A DNA stretch of 64,000 nucleotides from Chrysopilus asiliformis (taxonomy: Eukaryota > Arthropoda > Insecta > Diptera > Rhagionidae): positions 72,062,652 to 72,126,651 of the forward strand of contig OZ035960.1 in assembly GCA_964034945.1 (NCBI GenBank), given 5' to 3'. Both the position numbers and the translations under genes were made by a program. The notes under the pieces were generated by a model. It was not told where the DNA came from and searched no databases. It saw nothing but the letters and a program-made list of their open reading frames with translations. This document shows positions 54,486 to 64,000 of the stretch, one piece after another. Each line of letters begins with the position of its first letter. Position 1 is the first letter of the stretch.

Positions 54486-55151
54486 ATGGCCGAAAACACA
54501 GCTACTGAAACAGTCGCCGCACCGCCAGCAGAAGTGAAGAAAACTAAGAAAGCGGCGATTGGTGGAGCAAAGAAGGCTCCAAAAGCTAAACCAAATCATC
54601 CACCAACGTCTGACATGGTAAATAGTGCCATCAAAAATTTGAAAGAGCGTGGCGGTTCTTCATTGTCAGCTATAAAGAAATATTTGGCTATCAATTATAA
54701 AGTTGATTCAGATAAATTAGCACCTTTCATCAAGAAATATTTAAAAGGAGCCGTAACCAGTGGCACATTGATTCAGACCAAAGGGAAGGGAGCTTCTGGT
54801 TCATTCAAGCTGCCATCTGGTGCTAAGGAGAAGGATCAAAAGGTCAAAAAATCCAAGCAACCAGCCACAGGAAAAAGAGTTGCCAAACCAAAGAAGAAAG
54901 CCACAAAGCCAGAAACTAAAAAGTCCACAGCAACTAAGAAGGCAGCGATCGGTGTGAAAAATGACAAGAAAAAGGAGAGCGCCTCAGCAGCAAAAACTGC
55001 AAAGAAAAGTGGAGTAGTTAAGGCTAAACCAAAAGCGGCCCCAAAACAGAAGCCAACCAAACCAACGAAGGCAGTTGCTAAGAGTCCAAAAGCGCCTAAA
55101 CCAAAAAAAGCCGCAGGTAAAGCTAAAAAACCAGTAGCTTCCAAAAAATAA
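54486..55151 (+). CDS. Histone H1, copy 5
   Basis: Intact, 221 residues, same start and domain layout as copy 2. It carries two changes at the end of the globular domain relative to all other copies ([11 protein letters not shown] where the others have [11 protein letters not shown]), a Ser for Ala in KLPSGAK, and GVKNDKKK in the tail, which it shares with pseudogene copy 1. Loss of one Lys in the globular domain may slightly alter DNA contact, or the copy may be drifting. The frame, stem-loop and leader are intact, so it is called functional with some reserve. Confidence 0.94.
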   Translation: MAENTATETVAAPPAEVKKTKKAAIGGAKKAPKAKPNHPPTSDMVNSAIKNLKERGGSSLSAIKKYLAINYKVDSDKLAPFIKKYLKGAVTSGTLIQTKGKGASGSFKLPSGAKEKDQKVKKSKQPATGKRVAKPKKKATKPETKKSTATKKAAIGVKNDKKKESASAAKTAKKSGVVKAKPKAAPKQKPTKPTKAVAKSPKAPKPKKAAGKAKKPVASKK

Positions 55152-55224
55152 TCTACTCAAATTGACCTTTGGTAATCATAAAAATTGCATGAGTTTACCG
55201 CAACCAAATAAATAAATTTAACAA

Positions 55225-55264
55225 AGCTCTTCTCAGGGCTACCAAAAATATTTTTAAAGAGCAT
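55225..55264 (+). promoter_or_regulatory. Histone mRNA 3' stem-loop and downstream element, copy 5
   Basis: Stem-loop 55225-55240, ACCA, AAAGAGC about 15 bases on. Here and in copy 6 an insert 'taaataaatttaac' lengthens the distance from stop codon to stem. Confidence 0.9.
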
Positions 55265-55790
55265 TCAAGTTACCATATGATTTTGAAAATTCTCCTATTT
55301 TTAAAAGCTCTCATTTAGCTTACCTTTGTATCTATTTCGCTGTCGGGGTCAAATCTTGCAATCCAATTTTGAACCGCTTCCCATCCAATTGACTTGAAAG
55401 TTTGCACACGTCCCATGATAACACTATATTTTCACTAGTTTGTTCTTGTAAGGACAAGCGAAGGTCCTGTAGGGATGACATAATTATCCTTGTCCTCAAA
55501 TGTTCCAGAACAAAAAAACCCATCTCGGGGTTTTTGCGGTCGCTGAATCCGATTCTGGCATTAAGAAGTCTGTAACGATAACGGAAGATACTGTTGGGCT
55601 AAAGTGATTATGTTTTTGCTTTTGGATTTTTAGTCATACTAATCAAATACAAAATGACTAAAAAGAATAAAATTTAAAAAATATTTTATTGAAAAAAAAG
55701 CTTTTATTTAAATTAAAAATGCACTAAAATGGGAAAAAATATATATAGAAATAGTAAAAAGCAATTATTATTCTTACCTTTTAGTGCCTT
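55265..55790. repeat. H1 downstream block D, unit 5
   Basis: D block and spacer up to 'ccttttagtgcctt', where family 2 Helitron sequence begins without its TCTATATA start. No gene. Confidence 0.6.
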
Positions 55791-58700
55791 TGACGTTATT
55801 TACTACGCTTATAACTCATGAACGGATGCACCGATTTCGATGATACGCAACAATTCGGACTGGTCTTCGGCCAAACAAGAAGAATAGCCAAAAAAATTTC
55901 GGAAAATCTCCACCGGAAAAGTCGGAAAATATTGAAAAACGAAAATTGCATACTTTCAGGGGTTGCTGGTGGCAGCGGTTTTCTGGTTTACACTTTCAGT
56001 AATTCCAAATCAAAAATCCCGATTCCTTTTTCGTTTTGTTAGAAAAGTCGAGAAAAATGTTGGAGAAAAGCGGGAATATCGGAAAAATTGAAACTTGCAT
56101 TTTGTATGTGATTATGGTATGGAAGGAGAAAATATTGTATTTGGAACTGAAAAACGGATAATTTTGTCCCTCACGATGATGTTATCGCACACAGATGGCG
56201 TTACGCTCTCAGACTTACGTTTAATAGCTGAGAAATATATTCGCTCTTTCTTTTTATTTGTGAGATAGAGTTATACATTTTTTTGATTTGTGAGATGGGG
56301 TAACGTATAAACTCAAGAACTACTGCACCAACGACCACGGTCTATAGTTAGGTGTGGTCGCGGTATCAGCTCCCCTTTCACCCCCTCGCCAGTTATCTTC
56401 TGAACCACTGAAGGGATTTGAATACGGTTTTCAGTGTCGGGGAGGTCAATCATAAAAAAAATTTCATCCACTCAAACTACTCCGCTCTACATGGTACAAG
56501 CCCCCTTCCTGCTATCTACTAAACTACAGAACGGATTTTTATACGATTTTTAGTGTTGGATAGGTTATCTGTCAAGGTAAATTTTCGACCAATCCCGTCT
56601 GAAAAACGGATAATTTTGTCCCTCACGATAATGTTATCGCCAACAGATGGTGTCACGTTTTCAGACTTAAGTTTAACAGCTGAGAAATATATTCGCTCTC
56701 TCATTGATGATCGATGCGAAACGTTTATTTATCGCAAATTATTGCTGTTTTTTCTACTTTTAAATCGTCGAAAGTATTTTATTTTGTGATCAACGAAGTG
56801 AATCCAGGTATTTACTAAATGAAATTAAATGGATTGGTGTTGAATTTTGTGCTTTTTTCCAGAACATTGTGATTTCCAAAAGTGAGGTTAGCGTCACATC
56901 GAATCTGGACTTGCATCAACACAAATTTCCTTTATTCATCCACTGTTTTTGTGCGATTTGATAATTTAAATTATTCATTTTGTGGAGAACGAATTTAAAT
57001 AATGTATTTTGTCACCGACCAATTCGTTTATTTAAAATAAATCTATTTGTATGGGAGAGGGAGGTAGGAGTGGTCCAACTGGATAGATAAATTGTATAAA
57101 ATCATATCCTAAACACATTTCGTCTATATAAACTTTTCGATACGATGCACCATTTTCGAGAAAATAGGGAAAAAGTATTCAATTTGTATCGGGGAGGGGA
57201 AAGAGGTAGTCTAACTGAATTTTGATGTATAGAAAAGTTCTGTAAAATAATATTCAAAACACATTTTAGCTTTATAAATTTTTCAATACGATTCACCGTT
57301 TTCGAGAAAATTGCGAAAAAGTTTTCATTGATATGGAGAAGGGAATGGTCCGATTTTGCCAGTTCAAGAACTTAGCATTGGGCGCATTCACGAATACTCA
57401 ACGGTTGAGTAAATCTCGATTAGTTCTCGTGAATGCCTCGATACATTAAACAGCTGATATCTGTCAATCTTGTCATAGACAAATGGAGGGAAACTTCGTT
57501 GTGTGAAAATTGTTAGTTGTAATTATGGAAAACCACTGGTTTTTGGAGTTTTTAGCTGAAGATGATGTTACCACAAACATTGCAACAGATTCCTGATTTA
57601 ATGCAAACATCTTTATTTGCGCATGAAATATTTAAAGGCCGTGAATCGGTGAAAGTGCGGAATGAAAAATTTCTTCAAACGGTTGGAAATATTTCCACCT
57701 CTTGTAAACTAATAAAATGCAACTTATCAGTTTGTAATCTGTGATGCACCTCCGGAGTTTCGAAAATATTATGTTCCATATCATTTAATTTGTAAATTTG
57801 ATCCAGAAAAGCCATTCTGTTTCGCAAATATTTTGTTCTTGGAAAAAATGCCAGCTGTTATCTGTCAAAATACTCAATCCATCGGTTGAGCAGAAGAGTA
57901 TCGCAGTAATTTTCCGATACAAAAAATGGCGGCCGATCAGTGGTTATGATGAGTAAATCTCTCAACTGTTGAGCAAATCTCTCAACCGTTGAGTACCGTG
58001 AATGCGCCCATTGGCATTTACGAGAAACGCAACTGTAAATATTTCAAATCTCTAAGTCAATCCTTCCGAAAGTTATGATATTCACGGATATATAGACGGA
58101 CAGACGACAGATATACAGACATGCTAAAATCGAAATCTTTTGTCATCTCAAACACCCTGGTGTAGTTCATTTTTGTGTCCAGCGATTGGTTTGATACGTT
58201 ACAACTAAATCTAATATACTTCAATATGATTCTCATATAGTGTGGAGGTCCCCAATCTGGAGTTCAGGAACAAACTTATTGGGGTGCGAGAGCGTTTTTT
58301 TTATTTGTGAGATAGTTATAAATTTTTTTGATTTGTGAGATGGAGTAACGTACAAACTCAAGAACTACTGCACCAACATAGACTATGTATCATGACCACG
58401 ATTTATAGTTAGGTGTGGTCGCGATATCAGCTCCCCTTTCACCCCCTCGCCTGTTATCTACTGAACCACTGAAGGGATTTGAATACGGTTTTCAGTGTTG
58501 GCAGGTCAATCATAAATGAAATTTTCATGCACTCAAACTACTCCGCTCTACATGGTACAAGCCCCCTTCCTGCTATCTACTAAACTACAGAACGGATTTT
58601 TATACGATTTTTAGTGTTGGATAGGTTTTCTGTCAAGGTAAATTTTCGACCAATCCCCTCCTCAGCTATCTCTCAAACTATTTTATGGATGGTCAACATA

Positions 58701-58913
58701 TGTTACAACATAAATGCAAAAATTTTAAGTATCTGGCGATAATTTTCTTGAAAACAGTGCGTCAAACCAAAAAATTATGAACGAAAAATTATTTGAAATA
58801 CAATCACTACATAATTTTTCTATACATCAAAATACTTTTGAAAAAAAAAGGGTTTTTTCATATTCAAAGATTTATTATAATACTACCCGGGCAACCGTGT
58901 TTTTGCAAGCTAG
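55791..58913 (+). mobile_element. Helitron-like element, family 2, with 3' end; nested insertions
   Basis: The interior matches 30700-31980. The 3' end at 58913 reads gggcaaccgtg...gcaagCTAG followed by T, the Helitron terminus. The 5' TC end is lost. 'accacggtctatagttaggtgtgg' onward occurs twice (56333 and 58394). Between the two copies is inserted AT-rich DNA (about 56950-58240) with a MITE at 57380-58009 and Helentron-like scraps such as (GACAGA). No Rep/helicase gene. Frames of 60-80 codons here are not credible. Confidence 0.6.
57380..58009 (+). mobile_element. 630-bp element with 'GGGCGCATTCACG' ends
   Basis: The ends GGGCGCATTCACG and CGTGAATGCGCCC are inverted, extending about 32 bp with few mismatches (CTCAACGGTTGAG). 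ATT is duplicated (57377-57379, 58010-58012), which fits a 3-bp-target family such as PIF/Harbinger. Near 57524 a short broken frame begins MENHWFLEFLAEDD, perhaps a transposase remnant. Confidence 0.75.
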
Positions 58914-59279
58914 TTTTAAATAAAATTTTTTTTTAACTACTTGCAGTTTTAACTAGTTTTGCAGTTGCAAGAAATCCGTTTTCTCAATGCTTGACAAACA
59001 TCAATGTGTTTGCTATCAATGTTGCTAAACATTGAGCCATTCTCGTTAGCGGAAGATGCTTTTAGCCAAAAAGTTAAAAACCTGGAAAATAGCATTTTGT
59101 TACCTACAAAACTGCGAAAAAAACTGTGTAAAAACAATCGGTGCCGAAATTGGCATTATACTTTTGCATATATCCACATAAGATCGGCGCTCCAAATGAA
59201 AGCATATTCGCTTATGGTCTGGAGAGGAGTCAAAAAATCGCTCTAAAGAAATCGTGGTCCATTTTGCTTAAAGTTTAAT
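58914..59279 (+). repeat. H1 block U start, unit 6, and unassigned DNA
   Basis: 58930-59155 is the U start (tgcagttttaactagttttgc). 59160-59280 is unassigned sequence leading to the Tc1-like relic. No gene. Confidence 0.55.
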
Positions 59280-59690
59280 TGTAGTTCTTGATTATAAAGA
59301 GTATTTCTTTTGGTATAAAAGAAATACCCTTAGTGACAGCTGTCAAACCTGGCGATGTTGGAAGAATATTCGTTGTTTTACCGCAAAACTGTGTTCAGTG
59401 ATGAGGCCCATTTTCGGCTCAATGGAATTGTTAGCAAGAAAAATTGTCGCTTTTGGAGAGAGATAAATCCACAAGTTATATTGAAGACACAACTGCACTC
59501 ACAAATATGCACTGATTAGTGTGGCTTGCATACCGGCGGCATTGTTGAAGCGTATGTCTTTCAGATTGACGTTATTCCGCGTAATGGACATGTCAATTGC
59601 GCTCCAGGATCATACGACCTGACACCCCTCGATTATTCCGTGTGTTCGACAGACTGCCACAGACTGTTCGACTGACTTGTACTTTTTTGA
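59280..59690 (+). pseudogene. Tc1/mariner-superfamily transposase relic, copy 3
   Basis: Homologous to the relics at 6118 and 15621: ATG at 59355, FSDEAHFRLNG-like first-Asp motif (with GCC for Ala), then stops (a TAG near 59518) and an internal loss around 59565. The upstream 15-bp hairpin survives with one mismatch (about 59299-59333). Non-functional. Confidence 0.7.
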
Positions 59691-59827
59691 AGTGAAAACT
59701 TCTTTAGTGCCGTTGTGAGTGATTTCAAACTTGATGAAACGAAAAAGCGACAGTAAAAAGAGAAAGGATTTTTGAGATAGAATACAGATGGGTGCCGGTC
59801 AATTTATCGTAAACAAGAGTGATGGGT

Positions 59828-60206
59828 AGTGGGAAGGGGAAGGGGAAGGGGAAGGGGAAGGGGAAGGGGAAGGGGAAGGGGAAGGGGAAGGGGAAGGGGA
59901 AGGGGAAGGGGAAGGGGAAGGGGAAGGGGAAGGGGAAGGGGAAGGGGAAGGGGAAGGGGAAGGGGAAGGGGAAGGGGAAGGGGAAGGGGAAGGGGAAGGG
60001 GAAGGGGAAGGGGAAGGGGAAGGGGAAGGGGAAGGGGAAGGGGAAGGGGAAGGGGAAGGGGAAGGGGAAGGGGAAGGGGAAGGGGAAGGGGAAGGGGAAG
60101 GGGAAGGGGAAGGGGAAGGGGAAGGGGAAGGGGAAGGGGAAGGGGAAGGGGAAGGGGAAGGGGAAGGGGAAGGGGAAGGGGAAGGGGAAGGGGAAGGGGA
60201 AGGGGA
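59828..60206. repeat. (GGGGAA)n hexanucleotide satellite, about 63 copies
   Basis: An essentially perfect array of GGGGAA/GGGAAG from 59828 to 60206, purine-only on the + strand. Gly-Lys, Gly-Arg and Pro-Phe frames through it are artefacts. Its right edge joins Helitron sequence directly. Confidence 0.98.
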
Positions 60207-60725
60207 GCAGGTTTTTAGCTATGTAGGTTTTCAAAATTCGAAACGGAAGTTCCTGTAAGGATAATGAAAATATCCTTTTTCCCATTTTTCCCCGGAAAAA
60301 TTTGGGTTATAGGGTTTTTGAGGTCGCTGATCACGAATCCGGTATTAGATTTTCAAAATTCGAAACGGAAGGTCCTGTAAGGATAATGAAAATATCCTTT
60401 TTCCCATTTTTCCCCGGAAAAATTTGCGTTATAGGGTTTTTGGGGTCGCTGATCACGAATCCGGTATTAGATTTTCAAAATTCGAAACGGAAGGTCCTGT
60501 AAGGATAATGAAAATATCCTTTTTCCCATTTTTCCCCGGAAAAATTGGCACTATAGGGTTTTTGGGGTCGCTGATCACGAATCCGGTATTAGATTTTCAA
60601 AATTCGAAACGGAAGTTCCTATAAGAATAACATTTTTTCCCAAAACTTTTTAAGTTATTTATGGTTTTTTGGCATTCTAAAATTTACACAAAAAAACTTT
60701 TAGCTGCCAACGAAGGGTCTGCTAG
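60207..60725 (+). mobile_element. Helitron family 1, 3' part
   Basis: Begins 'gagcaggtttttagctatgtagg', has three 122-bp internal units and ends 'gctgccaacgaagggtctgCTAG' at 60725 before T. The 5' terminus is missing and the satellite takes its place. Confidence 0.8.
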
Positions 60726-60788
60726 TATATATATATATAATATTTTTTTACCATATCGCGGATTTTTAAAAAGATTACGACAAAATTC

Positions 60789-61044
60789 CTATGATTTTAA
60801 GTGGAAATTTTAATGTGAATTTTGCATTGGATACAGCGCTCCCTTTGATTGAGTTCCTCAACACCAAATTAAATTTAAAAATGTGCTCCAGTCGCACTGA
60901 ATCGAGAACATGATTGAAAACAGTAATTGACGCTGTATTTCAAAGATATATTGATCAAACCCAAACTAAAGCATTCATTTTATACTTTAGTTATCATAAG
61001 CCGCTCGTGTCATTTATTGAAATTGAAAACAAAGAGTCTGAATA
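60789..61044 (+). pseudogene. Endonuclease/exonuclease/phosphatase-domain relic
   Basis: An 85-codon stretch (60789-61044) reads MILSGNFNVNFALDT, PLIEFLNTKLNLKMC and TVIDAVFQRYID, with one TGA near 60911 and a final TAA. GNFN corresponds to the GDFN motif of this nuclease fold, and the closing motifs match the C-terminal end of nucleases encoded in Helentron/Pif1-type elements, as I recall them; a LINE origin is the alternative. The catalytic Asp appears replaced by Asn and the N-terminal two thirds are absent. A fossil. Confidence 0.55.
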
Positions 61045-62441
61045 AAAATATAATATGACTTTTGAACGCGGTACCAATATTATAATAAATAAACGCTATA
61101 AATATCCCACACATGATACCGCATTCGTCTCATTCTCTCGCTGTTTAGTTTTCCTAAGGTTTGACTTCTACCGCGTGTGCATTGCACACACATGTTTTTT
61201 AAAGTTCTAATCCTTTTAAAAAAAACCCGCTTGATTGATCTCTTATTAATTTTCACAATATTATAAGATATTTGTTGCGAAACTCGTCATTTTGTTGCAT
61301 TAGGCATAGTACAAGGAAGTTTAGAAAGTTAGTTCCCTGAGTGAGTGGCTTCAATAGTTGCCTGTTAAAAATTACAGAAATTTTCTACACAAGTAATTTT
61401 CGGCAGCGCAGAACATTTTTAAATTTTCTTAGATACATATATATTCGAAAATCACTAATTTGAAAATCGAAAAAAAACCAAAATGAAGCAATGTTGTAGT
61501 TGATAATGATTATTTCGTTTATTGAATAAGTTACTAATTGTAAAACACAAAGTGGATTTTTTACACGATAAATCAATTTGATGTTATTTAATATAAAGTT
61601 CTGTTATCAATCTAATGCAGAAAAGAACCTATTTTTATTTAAACTATGTTGTAATGGAAATTTTTTATCAAATATGGAAAGCATTTAAAATTCCCTTTTG
61701 AAATAAGACGAATTTGAAACACATCTAATAGCTAAAACTTTCAAGTGTGTTTGTTTAAAAAAGTGTTTTTTTACGGAATATTGATTAATGTTGAAAATAT
61801 CAAAGAAATATTTCTTTTAGTCATTTATTTACAAATTTAATGAATGATTTTTTATATATTTGTATTTTTAACGACATGTGTTAAACTAATAAAAGTTTTA
61901 TTATCGGCTTATGAATAGAATGTACCAATTAATTTTTTTTCTAACTACAAACGACATATAAGAGGTTTAATATTGGTAAACTTTAGGGCCGAAAAAGATC
62001 TAACAGAAATGTTAATTATAAAAATCGTAAATAATGTAATAGAAAAAATAACAGTATCCATTTTGAAAATGAATATATATGACATAAAATGGGGTGACAA
62101 ATTATTATTTTTTGATTTTCTTCTGTAATAATAATATTAACGATGTTCAGACAAAAGAAAATTAACAGATATCTAAATTATCACAAAAAATGTAAGATAT
62201 CTTAAATTAGTCAAAAGAAAAATGTTCAATGGAAAAATTATATTTGAAGTCGATTATATTTTCTCCTTCGTAGTGGCTCTCACACTTTCTTTTACCTACA
62301 CTTACTTCTGTGACCAATTTATTCGATTCGTTTTAATATTGTTCGAGTTTAACAGTAAACCGTTTCGTACCTCTGACAACTTCCGAGTGAATTTTTTTGC
62401 AACAATACGGAACATTGAATAAATAGTTGAATAGTAAAAAA
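61045..62441 (+). repeat. H1 upstream block U, unit 6, and short unassigned DNA
   Basis: 61045-61200 is unassigned. From 61201 the U block parallels 15985-17275, including the AT-rich part present in unit 2. The proximal 180 bases are conserved except 'ccaattta' for 'ccagttta'. No other gene. Confidence 0.7.
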
Positions 62442-63107
62442 ATGGCCGAAAACACAGCTACTGAAACAGTCGCCGCACCGCCAGCAGAAGTGAAGAAAAC
62501 TAAGAAAGCGGCGATTGGTGGAGCAAAGAAGGCTCCAAAAGCTAAACCAAATCATCCACCAACGTCTGACATGGTAAATAGTGCCATCAAAAATTTGAAA
62601 GAGCGTGGCGGTTCTTCATTGTCAGCTATAAAGAAATATTTGGCTATCAATTATAAAGTTGATTCAGATAAATTAGCACCTTTCATCAAAAAATATTTAA
62701 AAGGAGCTGTAATTAGTGGCAAATTGATTCAGACGAAAGGGAAGGGAGCTTCTGGTTCGTTCAAGCTGCCAGCTGGTGCTAAGGAGAAGGATCAAAAGGT
62801 CAAAAAATCCAAGCAACCAGCCACAGAAAAAAAAGTTGCCAAACCAAAGAAGAAAGCCACGAAGCCAGAAACTAAAAAGTCCACAGCAACTAAGAAGGCA
62901 GCGATCGGTGTGAAAAAGGACAAGAAAAAGGAGAGCGCCTCAGCAGCAAAAACTGCAAAGAAAAGTGGAGTAGTTAAGGCTAAACCAAAAGCGGCCCCAA
63001 AACAGAAGCCAACCAAACCAACGAAGGCAGCTGCTAAGAGTCCAAAAGCGCCTAAACCAAAAAAAGCCGCAGGTAAAGCTAAAAAACCAGTAGCTTCCAA
63101 AAAATAA
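62442..63107 (+). CDS. Histone H1, copy 6
   Basis: Intact linker histone, 221 residues, closest to the majority sequence of the array. N tail 1-37, winged-helix domain 38-109 (HPPTSDMV to GSFKL), basic tail to KKPVASKK with KSPKAP near the end. Copy-specific changes are KKVAKPKK and KAAAKSPK. The start ATG lies in the same 'gtaaaaaaATGGCC' context as copy 5. The complete leader, stem-loop and downstream element support expression. Nothing in the sequence suggests a divergent function among the intact copies. Confidence 0.96.
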   Translation: MAENTATETVAAPPAEVKKTKKAAIGGAKKAPKAKPNHPPTSDMVNSAIKNLKERGGSSLSAIKKYLAINYKVDSDKLAPFIKKYLKGAVISGKLIQTKGKGASGSFKLPAGAKEKDQKVKKSKQPATEKKVAKPKKKATKPETKKSTATKKAAIGVKKDKKKESASAAKTAKKSGVVKAKPKAAPKQKPTKPTKAAAKSPKAPKPKKAAGKAKKPVASKK

Positions 63108-63182
63108 TCTACTCAAATTGACATTTGGTAATCATAAAAAATGCACGAGTAAAAAAAGCAACCAAATAAATAAATTTAACAA

Positions 63183-63220
63183 AGCTCTTCTCAGGGCTAC
63201 CAAAAATATTTTTAAAGAGC
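63183..63220 (+). promoter_or_regulatory. Histone mRNA 3' stem-loop and downstream element, copy 6
   Basis: Stem-loop 63183-63198, ACCA, AAAGAGC about 15 bases on. Identical stem to all other copies. Confidence 0.9.
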
Positions 63221-63545
63221 ATTCAAGTTACCATATGATTTTGAAAATTCTCCTATTTTTAAAAGCTCTTATTTAGCTTACCTTTGTATCTATTTCGCTG
63301 TCGGGGTCAAATCTTGCAATCCAATTTTGACCCGCTTCCCATCCAATTGACTTGAAAGTTTGCACACGTCCCATGATAACACTATATTTTCACTAGTTTG
63401 TTCTTGTAAGGACAAGCGAAGGTCCTGTAGGGATGACATAATTATCCTTGTCCTCAAATGTTCCAGAACAAAAAAACCCATCTCGGGGTTTTTGCGGTCG
63501 CTGAATCCGATTCTGGCATTAAGAAGTCTGTAACGATAACGGAGC
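63221..63545. repeat. H1 downstream block D, unit 6
   Basis: D block as in unit 5, ending abruptly at 'gtaacgataacgg' where Helitron family 2 interior follows. About 650 bases present in unit 5 are deleted here. The 125-codon minus-strand frame over this region is not called. Confidence 0.6.
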
Positions 63546-64000
63546 TTACGTTTAATAGCTGAGAAATATATTCGCTCTTTCTTTTTATTTGTGAGATAGT
63601 TATACATTTTTTTGATTTGTGAGATGGAGTAACGTATAAACTCAAGAACTACTGCACCAACGACCACGGTCTATAGTTAGGTGTGGTCGCGGTATCAGCT
63701 CCCCTTTCACCCCCTCGCCAGTTATCTTCTGAACCACTGAAGGGATTTGAATACGGTTTTCAGTGTCGGGCAGGTCAATCATAAAAGAAATTTTCATGCA
63801 CTCAAACTACTCCGCTCTACATGGTACAAGCCCCCTTCCTGCTATCTACTAAACTACAGAACGGATTTTTATACGATTTTTAGTGTTGGATAGGTTTTCT
63901 GTCAAGGTAAATTTTCGACCAATCCCCTCCTCAGCTATCTCTCAAACTATTTTATGGATGGTCAACATATGTTACAACATAAATGCAAAAATTTTAAGTA
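63546..64000 (+). mobile_element. Helitron-like family 2 interior, runs off the window
   Basis: Matches 56216 onward and 58380-58740 (ttacgtttaatagctgagaaat ... ggtcaacatatgttac). No end is reached before 64000 and no gene is seen. Confidence 0.6.

Noticed and set aside
59819..60226. Long Gly-Lys, Gly-Arg and Pro-Phe reading frames
   Set aside because: They are translations of the GGGGAA satellite in different frames and have no coding evidence.

Overview
The window looks like insect, most likely dipteran, nuclear DNA. It is AT-rich and has short introns (about 50-70 bp). It carries replication-dependent histone H1 genes that end in the metazoan histone stem-loop. The interspersed repeats also fit flies: mariner, hAT, PIF/Harbinger, piggyBac-type MITEs, Helitrons, Helentron-type elements that begin TATACCC and contain a (CTGT)n block, a Penelope-like element, and an env-bearing Ty3/gypsy (errantivirus-type) retroelement. 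The species cannot be named from sequence alone.

The backbone is a tandem array of histone H1 units, all on the + strand, at 7532, 17276, about 27.7 kb (wrecked), 49295, 54486 and 62442. Each unit has an upstream block (U), the H1 reading frame, a histone 3'-end stem-loop with a purine-rich downstream element, and a downstream block (D) that itself looks like a decayed Helitron. Copies 2, 4, 5 and 6 are intact (220-221 aa). Copy 1 has a promoter deletion and a frameshift. Copy 3 has lost its 5' coding part to an unrelated zinc-ribbon-like ORF. No core histone gene is seen anywhere in the 64 kb.

The distance between H1 copies is mostly mobile DNA, often nested, and sister H1 units supply empty sites for several insertions. 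0-6.5 kb: microsatellites, a Helentron-like element, a MITE, a mariner with one nonsense codon, and a Tc1-like relic. 8.7-15.9 kb: a piggyBac MITE, two Helitrons in tandem, duplicated unclassified repeats and a hAT element. 18.57-24.72 kb: an inverted Penelope-like dimer with an 11-bp target duplication; it hosts a nearly intact PIF/Harbinger element (transposase plus MADF partner) and an unclassified 1-kb element. 25.2-26.6 kb: a TAA-flanked element with a nested TCA-flanked element that encodes a MADF protein. 33.8-46.3 kb: a full-length retroelement with two 1370-bp LTRs, gag, pol and env on the - strand. 46.4-48.8 kb: a hAT, a perfect 90-bp palindrome with a short tandem array, and a MITE. 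51.9-53.5 kb: a Tc1-like element rearranged into a 1.57-kb hairpin. 55.8-64 kb: Helitron and hexanucleotide satellite material around H1 copies 5 and 6.

The most unusual item is a compact gene at about 35.19-35.73 kb. It lies between env and the 3' LTR of the retroelement and is antisense to it. It has a TATA box, a 51-bp intron whose removal creates the ATG, a 119-codon reading frame of higher GC than its surroundings, and its own poly(A) signals. Its product is not recognised. Functional statements on families come from recognised motifs and recall; no database search was possible.
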